DNA of 14,499 nucleotides. It comes from Bacillota bacterium. GTDB taxonomy: Bacteria > Bacillota > Negativicutes > Sporomusales > UBA7701. The DNA is taken from contig JAEZLU010000257.1 in the NCBI GenBank assembly GCA_023415075.1, positions 1 through 14,499 of the forward strand. The letters run 5' to 3'. Below the pieces are notes generated by a model. It made no database searches, was not told the origin of the DNA, and worked only from the letters and a program-made list of their open reading frames with translations. This document shows, in pieces, positions 6,417 to 11,921 of the stretch (positions within the stretch are counted from its first letter, which is position 1; every line of letters begins with the position of its first letter). Both the position numbers and the translations under genes were made by a program.

Positions 6417-7187
6417 TTAACCGCTAAGACTGTCGGAAATAACTGCCGCCGTCCGCCGCACCTCGGAGACGATCTCGGCGAACCTGGCCTCGACCCGCGA
6501 GGTCGGCCCCGACAGGCTGAGAGCGGCGACAATGCCGGCGTGGCGGTCGAGGATAGGCCCGGCCACGCAGGTCAGGCCGATCTCCAGCTCGCCGTCGTCG
6601 ACCGCGTAGCCGCGCCGTTTTATCTCGTCAAGCTCCCGCCGGAGCCCCGGCCAGTCGGCGATCGTCCGTTCAGTGAAGACCGGCAGGGGGCTGTCGGCGA
6701 ACTTATCGAGGATGCTGCGCGGGCTGAAAGCCAGCAGGCACTTGCCCACCGCCGCCGAGTGGCAGGGGGCGATCGACCCCACCGGCGGCGTATAGCTGAG
6801 GGCCTGCTGCCGGCCCTGGATTTTGTCGATGATGATATGACGGGGATGGGTTGTCGCGTTTTTATCGAGGATTGATATATGGACGACCTCGTCGAACCTT
6901 TCTGACAGCGCCTTGGCATGCGGGTAGGCGATATTCCGCAGCGGCAGGCGCTCGCGGATGAGCATGCCGAGCGAATACAGCCTGATGCCCAGCCAGTAGC
7001 GCCCGTTGTCGGCGTTCTGCTGTACGAAGCCCCGGGCCTCCAGCGTCGCCAGCGTACGGTGCACCGTGCTCTTGTAAACGCCGAGGGCGGCGCTTATCTG
7101 GGTCACCCCCATCTCCCGCCCTTCCTGCTGCAGCAGCATTAGGATGTCAAGGGCCCGTTCGATGCTGTTTATGCCATCGCCACTCAT
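6417..7187 (-). CDS. IclR-family transcriptional regulator
   Basis: A 256-residue DNA-binding regulator of normal IclR length. Residues 5-65 form the winged helix-turn-helix (SIERALDILMLLQ, then VTQISAALGVYKSTVHRTLATLE with the recognition helix about 38-50). Residues 80-255 form the GAF-like effector domain, including GSIAPCHSAAVGKCLLAF (137-154), LEIGLTCVAGPI and the C-terminal LSLSGPTSRV motif. The start at ATG 7187 is set by a strong GGAGGA site; an open frame continues upstream through the palindromic element, but that is not coding. Effectors of this family are small metabolites, often aromatic or organic acids, and regulators usually control neighbouring catabolic or transport genes. 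The symporter 118 bases downstream and the oxidoreductase upstream are the likeliest targets. I found no convincing paired operator site. Confidence 0.92.
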   Translation of the reverse strand: MSGDGINSIERALDILMLLQQEGREMGVTQISAALGVYKSTVHRTLATLEARGFVQQNADNGRYWLGIRLYSLGMLIRERLPLRNIAYPHAKALSERFDEVVHISILDKNATTHPRHIIIDKIQGRQQALSYTPPVGSIAPCHSAAVGKCLLAFSPRSILDKFADSPLPVFTERTIADWPGLRRELDEIKRRGYAVDDGELEIGLTCVAGPILDRHAGIVAALSLSGPTSRVEARFAEIVSEVRRTAAVISDSLSG

Positions 7188-7208
7188 AATTTCCTCCGCA
7201 AATGTTGC

Positions 7209-7330
7209 AGGCCGTTGATAAAGCCCCATCTGCGTTGTTGGGACTGCGTTTGCTTGCTTGCGTACGTCCCGAGTACGCGGCGCTGCGCAAGCCTCGTCCC
7301 GCCTAGCATCCGGGGCTTTCTGAACGGCCT
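7209..7330. repeat. 122-bp palindromic element (MITE- or REP-like) between two genes
   Basis: The ends at 7209-7227 and 7312-7330 are inverted copies matching at 17 of 19 positions (AGGCCGTT...AAAGCCCC). Nested inside are GGGAC/GTCCC (7240-7244 with 7296-7300), GCTTGCG/CGCAAGC (7256-7262 with 7286-7292) and an apical GCGTAC/GTACGC stem (7260-7265 with 7273-7278; it competes with the previous stem for three bases). The whole element can fold into one long hairpin. It codes for nothing and has no visible target-site duplication. It lies in the gap between the oxidoreductase stop and the IclR start, ending about 10 bases before the regulator's ribosome binding site. The architecture resembles small non-autonomous or interspersed palindromic repeats of bacterial genomes. 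Copy number cannot be judged here, and no second copy is in the window. Confidence 0.7.
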
Positions 7331-7389
7331 CGAATAGTACGATTAGATTTATTGGGTCCGAGTATGCCTGGGGCCTTATGGACGGACGG

Positions 7390-8526
7390 CTACTTCTTTT
7401 CCACCATGTCGGCCACACAATTGGCAATACTCAGGCAGGACGTCAGGCCTGGCGACTCCATGCCGACGAGGTCGATCAGCCCCGGCAGGCCACGGTCGGC
7501 CTCGTGGCGGATGACGAAATCGGCCACCGGCGCGTCCGGTGCCTGGATCTTCGGCCGCATGCCGGCCATATCGGCCGCCAGGTCGTCTGCCTCAATAAAC
7601 GGCAGGTAGCTGCGGGCCGCCTTGAGAAACTCCTCGCGGTGGCCTGGGTCGACGTCGTAATTCTCGATATCGGCGTAGTCCACGTAGAAGGCGTTGGGCC
7701 CAAGGCGGGCCCGGCCGTCCAGGCTCTTGGTCACATGGGTGCCCAACCCTTTGAGACCCTTCAAAGGCGGCGGGTAGACCAGGCCGTTTATCTGTTTGGA
7801 CTTGGCGGCCGAAACCGAAAAATACTCGCCTTTGACCGGATAAATCTTGTAGCCGGTCGCCGCCGTATCGATGCCCAGCCAGGCCGGGATGCGGTCGGCG
7901 TAAAGGCCGGCGCAGTTTATCAGCCAGCGGCAGGCCAGTGTATCGGCGCCGTCCGGGCCGTCAAAAGAAACCTCATATTCGCCGCCGGCGAACTTCACCC
8001 CGGTAACGGCATGCTTGTAAGCGAACATAGCCCCCCGCTCGCTCGCCAGCCTTTCCAGCTGCAGCATCAGACGGTGGCTGTCGATGATGCCGGTGTTAGG
8101 CGAATACACCGCCGCCACCGCCGTGATATTCGGCTCAAGTTTGCTGACCTCGGCCTGCGACAGCAGCTTCAGGTCCGGCACCCCGTTATTCCGGCCCTGG
8201 GCGAGGATACCCTCGATGCCGGCTATCTCGCTTTCGTCGCGGGCGATGATAACCTTGCCCAGCCGCTGGTGCGGCACCTGATAGCGGCCGCAGAACTCGT
8301 ACAGCAGCGGATTGCCGGCCACGCAAAGGCGGGCCTTCAGGCTGCCTGACGGATAATACATGCCGGCGTGGATGACTTCGCTGTTGCGGCTGGATGTGTC
8401 CTGGCCGAACTTGGCATGCCGCTCCATCACGAAAATATCGGCGCCGTCCAGCCGGTCGGCCAGCTCGGCAGCCACCGCCAGGCCCACGACCCCGGCGCCG
8501 ACGATGATTACATCGACTCTGTCCAT
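7390..8526 (-). CDS. FAD-dependent oxidoreductase, L-2-hydroxyglutarate dehydrogenase/oxidase-like (LhgO family)
   Basis: A 378-residue member of the D-amino-acid oxidase-type FAD fold. The N-terminus has the dinucleotide motif IIVGAGVVGLAVAAEL (7-22). It is followed by SSRNSEVIHAGMYYPSGSLKA, characteristic of L-2-hydroxyglutarate dehydrogenases and relatives, and by INCAGLYADRIPAWLG, GEYFSV and GMRPKIQ further on. It would oxidise a 2-hydroxyacid to the 2-oxoacid; in an anaerobe the acceptor is probably a quinone or flavoprotein rather than O2. Two adjacent ATGs (8529 and 8526) are possible; the second sits seven bases from GGGGG and is used here. The gene starts about 50 bases after the STAS gene and is followed by the palindromic element and the IclR gene. 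A glycerol-3-phosphate dehydrogenase-like role is less likely. The substrate is unproven. Confidence 0.85.
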   Translation of the reverse strand: MDRVDVIIVGAGVVGLAVAAELADRLDGADIFVMERHAKFGQDTSSRNSEVIHAGMYYPSGSLKARLCVAGNPLLYEFCGRYQVPHQRLGKVIIARDESEIAGIEGILAQGRNNGVPDLKLLSQAEVSKLEPNITAVAAVYSPNTGIIDSHRLMLQLERLASERGAMFAYKHAVTGVKFAGGEYEVSFDGPDGADTLACRWLINCAGLYADRIPAWLGIDTAATGYKIYPVKGEYFSVSAAKSKQINGLVYPPPLKGLKGLGTHVTKSLDGRARLGPNAFYVDYADIENYDVDPGHREEFLKAARSYLPFIEADDLAADMAGMRPKIQAPDAPVADFVIRHEADRGLPGLIDLVGMESPGLTSCLSIANCVADMVEKK

Positions 8527-8576
8527 CATATTACCCCCATGCTTTCGATTCCGGTCCGCCCCGCGCACCGGTTTGC

Positions 8577-8882
8577 TCACTCGCGGACAATAAATACCTT
8601 GTCGAGCCTGGTCAGCTCAAAAAGCTCTTTGACTATCCCTTTCAGGCCGGTTATCGCCACCTCGCCGCCCTTCTGGAGGGCCCGTTTCTGAATAGCCACC
8701 AGCACGCCAAGACCCGAGCTGTCGATATAATCGACCAGCGCCATATCAATGACGAACCGGCTGTAGCCATTGCCGACGTACTCCAGCAGCCGCTCCCGCA
8801 AAAAGGCCGCATCTTCCTCATACATGCTGCCGTCTAGTTTCACCATAACCTTATCGTCTTCAGCCCGGACAGTCTGTTTCAT
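8577..8882 (-). CDS. STAS-domain protein (anti-sigma factor antagonist-like)
   Basis: A 101-residue, single-domain STAS protein like SpoIIAA/RsbV. The conserved phosphorylation loop DYIDSSGLGVLV (51-62) is intact, with serines at 55-56 placed where a serine kinase/anti-sigma factor modifies such proteins. In known systems the unphosphorylated form binds the anti-sigma factor and frees the sigma factor. The ATG at 8882 follows AAGGAAGG by six bases. No anti-sigma kinase, phosphatase or sigma gene is adjacent, which is unlike the usual rsb or spoIIA operons, so its partners must be encoded elsewhere. It follows the nfn terminator and precedes the FAD oxidoreductase on the same strand, and the two may be cotranscribed. 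I see no convincing promoter in the 8883-9047 leader. Confidence 0.9.
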   Translation of the reverse strand: MKQTVRAEDDKVMVKLDGSMYEEDAAFLRERLLEYVGNGYSRFVIDMALVDYIDSSGLGVLVAIQKRALQKGGEVAITGLKGIVKELFELTRLDKVFIVRE

Positions 8883-9047
8883 CCTCGACCTTCCTTCCGC
8901 CGTCAGCTCGTCTTTCCCGTACCGGACCCGGCTTCTCAACGTATTAGGAAATATTCCGCCTCGAGACGGCGATTTCCTGCCCACGGCCCGGCCGCTTACC
9001 CAGCTTGGCCCAAAGACGCTATAAGCGAATAATCCGAGCCAAACGCA

Positions 9048-9075
9048 AAGCCCTCCGGCCAGTGCCGGAGGGCTT
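9048..9075 (-). terminator. Intrinsic terminator at the end of the hyd-nfn operon
   Basis: A perfect 12-bp GC-rich stem (9048-9059 with 9064-9075, 4-base loop) lies 35 bases after the TAA of nfnB. On the minus strand the stem ends in CTT and runs into TTGCGTTT, a moderate U-rich tail. It separates the hyd-nfn block from the downstream STAS gene. Confidence 0.8.
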
Positions 9076-9110
9076 CAATTATGTCGCCAAGGAAGTCTGC
9101 GGCAACCCCC

Positions 9111-10508
9111 TTATTGGGCCGCCTTCTTCGCCTGAATATACTCGTGGATGCTCTCGGCCGCCTTCTTGCCGGCCCCCATCGCCAGGATGACGGTAGCCGC
9201 TCCGGTGACGATATCGCCGCCGGCGAAGACACCGGCCCTTGAAGTGGCCCCCCTGTCGTCGGCCACGATGTTGCCGCGGTTATCGACCGCCAGCCCGGGC
9301 GTCGTATCCTGCACCAGCGGGTTGGGCCCCTGGCCGATGGCGATCACCACCGTGTCGACCGCCAGCGGATAGTTCGAGTCCGGCACACTGACCGGCCGTC
9401 GCCGCCCCGACTGATCGGGCTCGCCCAGCTCCATCCGGCCGCACTCAAGCGCCGTCACCCAGCCCTTGTCGTCGCCGATTATCCTCAGCGGCGCCGTCAG
9501 CAGGCGAAACTCGACCCCCTCCTCCTTGGCGTGCTCAAGCTCCTCGGCCCGCGCCGGCATCTCCTCTTCCGACCGCCGGTAGACAATATATACCTTGTCG
9601 GCCCCCAGCCTGAGCGCCGTACGGGCCGAATCCATGGCCACGTTGCCGCCGCCGATAACCGCCACCGCCTTGCCGACGCGGACCGGCGTCGCCGTCTCCG
9701 GGAACCGGTAGGCCTTCATCAGGTTGACGCGGGTCAAAAACTCGTTAGCCGAATAAACACCGTTGCAGTTTTCACCCTCAATACCCATGAGGTGCGGCAG
9801 GCCGGCGCCGGTGCCGATGAACACCGCGTCGTAGCCTTCTTCGCCCAACAGCTCGTCAATGGTGAAGGTCTTGCCGACGACGGCGTTGACCACGAACTCC
9901 ACCCCCAGCTTCTTCAGGGCGGCAATCTCCTTGCGGACAATCGCCTTCGGCAGGCGGAACTCAGGGATGCCATACATCAGCACGCCGCCGGGGGTGTGGA
10001 GCGCCTCGAACACAGTCACCCGGTAGCCCCAGCGGGCCAGGTCGCCGGCCGCCGTCAGGCCGGCCGGCCCGCCGCCGACGACCGCCACCCGGCCAAGGGC
10101 TTCGCCGAGCGGCCCGGCCAGCCTGTCGTCCCCCCGGCTTATGGCATAGTCGGCCGCGAACCTTTCCAGGCGGCCAATGCCCACCGGCTGGCCCTTGCGG
10201 CCGAGGACGCAGAAACTCTCGCACTGGTCCTCCTGCGGGCAGACCCGGCCGCAGACGGCCGGCAGGCTGTTCTTGGCTTTTATGACCTCGATGGCGCCGT
10301 CAAAATCATCCTCGCGGATGCATTTTATGAACGCCGGGATATCGACTTCCACCGGGCAACCTTTACGGCAGGGCGCCGTCCTGCACTGCAGGCAACGCAG
10401 GGCTTCGGCCCTCGCCGTACCGGCCCCGTAGCCCAGGGCGACCTCGCCGAAATTGTGTCGGCGCTCCTCAGCCGGCTGCTCAGGCATCTTATGCTTCAAC
10501 GATGACAT
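9111..10508 (-). CDS. nfnB: NfnB-like NADPH-binding flavoprotein (GltD family), large subunit of NADH-dependent ferredoxin:NADP+ oxidoreductase
   Basis: In Nfn complexes this subunit carries the bifurcating FAD, two [4Fe-4S] clusters and the NADPH site, coupling NADPH oxidation to reduction of ferredoxin and, through NfnA, NAD+ (reversible). The 465-residue length is typical. Cluster cysteines are at 39, 42, 47, 51 and 86, 90, 96, 100. The FAD motif VVGGGPAG is at 143-150, the NADPH motif VIGGGNVAMDSA at 284-295 followed by RRSEEEMPAR (311-320), and a C-terminal GVFAGGDIVTGAATVILAMG closes the FAD site. ATG 10508 lies 8 bases from GGAGGT and is preferred over ATG 10514. The start overlaps the end of nfnA by 13 bases. 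The same family includes sulfide dehydrogenase (SudA) and glutamate synthase small subunit; adjacency to NfnA-like and hydrogenase genes favours Nfn. Confidence 0.88.
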   Translation of the reverse strand: MSSLKHKMPEQPAEERRHNFGEVALGYGAGTARAEALRCLQCRTAPCRKGCPVEVDIPAFIKCIREDDFDGAIEVIKAKNSLPAVCGRVCPQEDQCESFCVLGRKGQPVGIGRLERFAADYAISRGDDRLAGPLGEALGRVAVVGGGPAGLTAAGDLARWGYRVTVFEALHTPGGVLMYGIPEFRLPKAIVRKEIAALKKLGVEFVVNAVVGKTFTIDELLGEEGYDAVFIGTGAGLPHLMGIEGENCNGVYSANEFLTRVNLMKAYRFPETATPVRVGKAVAVIGGGNVAMDSARTALRLGADKVYIVYRRSEEEMPARAEELEHAKEEGVEFRLLTAPLRIIGDDKGWVTALECGRMELGEPDQSGRRRPVSVPDSNYPLAVDTVVIAIGQGPNPLVQDTTPGLAVDNRGNIVADDRGATSRAGVFAGGDIVTGAATVILAMGAGKKAAESIHEYIQAKKAAQ

Positions 10509-11332
10509 GAGCATCCACCTCCGCAGCTTCTCTCCAGACGCTCGTGCTCATGGTACATCCGCTGCCTGATCATCAGCCCGTTGAAGTCGACCTGATGGGC
10601 ATCGAACTCCGGCCCGTCCACGCAGGCGAACCTGTTCTTGTCGCCAACGCTGACCCGGCAACCGCCGCACATGCCTGTGCCGTCGACCATTATCGGATTC
10701 AGGCTGACGATGGTGGGGATGGCGTACGGCCGGGTAACCTCGGCCACCCCGCGCATCATCACCACCGGACCTATGGCCAGCACCTGACCTATCTCCTCGC
10801 CGGCGGCAATCATCGCCTTCAGCGGGTCGACCACCAGGCCCTTATGGCCCTGCGAGCCGTCATCGGTGGTTACGTACAGGCGGTCGCTCACCGCAGCCAT
10901 CTCTTTTTCGAGAATCAGCAGACCGGCGTTCCTGGCGCCGATTATCGAAATCACCCTATTGCCGGCCTCCTTGTAGGCGCGGGCGATCGGGTACACCGGG
11001 GCCACGCCGATGCCGCCGCCGATGCAGACGACTGTGCCGAAATTGGCGATATGGCTGGCTTTCCCAAGCGGTCCGGCCAGATCAAGTAGGGCCTCGCCGG
11101 CCGCCAGCGTCCCCAGTTGGCGGGTCGAATGGCCGACCTCCTGAAAAATCAGGGTTATTGACCCGGCCGCCCGGTCGAAATCGGCGATGGTCAGCGGTAT
11201 CCGCTCGCCGTCTTCGTCAATGCGCAGGATGACGAACTGGCCGGGCTGGCACTTTCTGGCGATCAGCGGCGCCTCGACGACGAACAGCTTGACCCCCGGC
11301 GACAATTCCTCTTTGGCAATTATTTTGTACAC
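10496..11332 (-). CDS. nfnA: NfnA-like FAD/[2Fe-2S] subunit (SudB family) of NADH-dependent ferredoxin:NADP+ oxidoreductase
   Basis: The NADH-side subunit of an Nfn transhydrogenase. The 278-residue protein has a ferredoxin-reductase-type FAD domain (RIPLTI at 44-49), a nucleotide domain with GGGIGVAP (105-112) and a C-terminal [2Fe-2S] site, DGTGMCGGC with C222, C225 and C237. D217 is the likely fourth ligand, as described for Nfn enzymes. The start is GTG 11332 with a GGGGG site about six bases away; no ATG fits. It lies 22 bases after a small ferredoxin gene and overlaps nfnB. The C-terminus ends in a cysteine-rich tail (CGGGCSCHR, cysteines 270, 274, 276) that I do not recognise as a standard part of the family. 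SudB (sulfide dehydrogenase) and dihydroorotate dehydrogenase electron-transfer subunit are relatives and alternative labels. Confidence 0.87.
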   Translation of the reverse strand: MYKIIAKEELSPGVKLFVVEAPLIARKCQPGQFVILRIDEDGERIPLTIADFDRAAGSITLIFQEVGHSTRQLGTLAAGEALLDLAGPLGKASHIANFGTVVCIGGGIGVAPVYPIARAYKEAGNRVISIIGARNAGLLILEKEMAAVSDRLYVTTDDGSQGHKGLVVDPLKAMIAAGEEIGQVLAIGPVVMMRGVAEVTRPYAIPTIVSLNPIMVDGTGMCGGCRVSVGDKNRFACVDGPEFDAHQVDFNGLMIRQRMYHEHERLERSCGGGCSCHR

Positions 11333-11354
11333 AGGCTACCCCCTCTTCCTGACC

Positions 11355-11597
11355 TCATTTGTCGCCCTGACACTCGGCGATCGCCGCCAGCAGGCCGGCA
11401 GGCGTCACATTCGTCAGGACCCGGCCGTCTACCCGCGCGCTCGGCCCCTGCTTGCAGTCCTGCAGGCAGGCCACTTCACGCACCTCGACCTGCTCGCGTT
11501 CGGCCTTCGGCAGGCTTTCGACGGCGGCGAACAAGGCCTGAGCCCCCAACAGATGGCAGGACGTACCGCTGCAAATCTCAACAAGTAAATCCCTCAT
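11355..11597 (-). CDS. Small thioredoxin-fold [2Fe-2S] ferredoxin (NuoE/HndB-like)
   Basis: An 80-residue protein consisting only of the thioredoxin-like [2Fe-2S] domain seen at the C-terminus of NuoE/HydC and at the N-terminus of many HydB/NuoF-like hydrogenase subunits. The ligands are C9, C14, C44 and C48 (C-x4-C ... C-x3-C). The helical N-terminal domain of full-length NuoE/HydC (about 150-180 residues) is missing, and the ATG 11597 with GGAGGGG five bases upstream shows this short form is the real gene. It lies between another such ferredoxin and nfnA, so it may pass electrons between hydrogenase and transhydrogenase modules or act as an extra hydrogenase subunit. That placement is inference. 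It shares fold and ligand spacing with its neighbour but is clearly diverged. Confidence 0.85.
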   Translation of the reverse strand: MRDLLVEICSGTSCHLLGAQALFAAVESLPKAEREQVEVREVACLQDCKQGPSARVDGRVLTNVTPAGLLAAIAECQGDK

Positions 11598-11617
11598 AGC
11601 GTCCCCTCCGCGTATAT

Positions 11618-11662
11618 GGCGAAAGCTCCCGGGGCCGCACCCCGAAAGCTTTCGCCTTTTTT
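11618..11662 (+). terminator. Hairpin with plus-strand T run inside the hyd-nfn operon
   Basis: The arms GGCGAAAGCT (11618-11627) and AGCTTTCGCC (11647-11656) pair perfectly, and an inner CGGGG/CCCCG stem (11630-11634 with 11640-11644) extends the hairpin. On the plus strand six T residues follow, the form of an intrinsic terminator, yet no plus-strand gene precedes it. On the minus strand, where all the genes lie, the hairpin sits between the two small ferredoxin genes just before the second one's ribosome binding site and has no U run. There it could act as an mRNA processing or stabilising element, or it could stop antisense transcription. Confidence 0.55.
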
Positions 11663-11666
11663 CCTT

Positions 11667-11915
11667 CTACTTCGCAACCGGCAGAATCTGCTGGCGGAAA
11701 AATTCGCGCACCGTGGCCCCGGACACGCTCTGCACCTCGTTGTCGTCGATGCGGACCGACACCGCCTCGGTGCAGTGGCCCAAGCAGAACGAGGCGTTGA
11801 TCTCGACCTTGTCGGCCAGGGCGAACTCCTCGACCAACTGCTGGAGGGAATTAATCACATTGTAAGAACCCTTGACATGGCAGGCACTGCCTATGCAAAC
11901 ACTGACCTTGATCAT
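11667..11915 (-). CDS. Small thioredoxin-fold [2Fe-2S] ferredoxin (NuoE/HndB-like)
   Basis: An 82-residue, single-domain thioredoxin-like [2Fe-2S] protein, ligands C7, C12, C44 and C48, in the NuoE/HydC C-terminal pattern (CIGSACHVKGS near the start, FCLGHC in the middle). It begins six bases after the hydA stop; the ribosome binding site is only a weak AAGGCGTGAG embedded in the end of hydA, which suggests coupling to hydA translation. Position right after the hydrogenase makes it a likely HydABC/HndABCD-type partner (HndB in NADP-reducing hydrogenases is a small protein of this fold). A true HydC with the helical domain may lie upstream of hydB, beyond the window. Whether it is a stable subunit or a soluble carrier is unknown. 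Confidence 0.86.
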   Translation of the reverse strand: MIKVSVCIGSACHVKGSYNVINSLQQLVEEFALADKVEINASFCLGHCTEAVSVRIDDNEVQSVSGATVREFFRQQILPVAK

Positions 11916-11921
11916 TGACGC

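Noticed and set aside
7188..7427. N-terminal extension of the IclR protein to about 7427
   Set aside because: It would translate through the palindromic element and overlap the oxidoreductase stop, while ATG 7187 has a strong ribosome binding site and the normal family N-terminus.
7378..8349. Long plus-strand open frame (about 323 codons)
   Set aside because: It is antisense to the FAD oxidoreductase, whose motifs are clear, and the plus-strand translation has no family resemblance.
8947..8969. Two small imperfect dyads in the STAS leader (GGAAATATTCC and CCGCCTCGAGACGG)
   Set aside because: The arms are short with a mismatch each, there is no clear promoter beside them, and such dyads are expected by chance.
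9531..10505. Long plus-strand open frame (about 324 codons)
   Set aside because: It is antisense to nfnB; low-complexity Arg/Ala/Gly-rich shadow translation.
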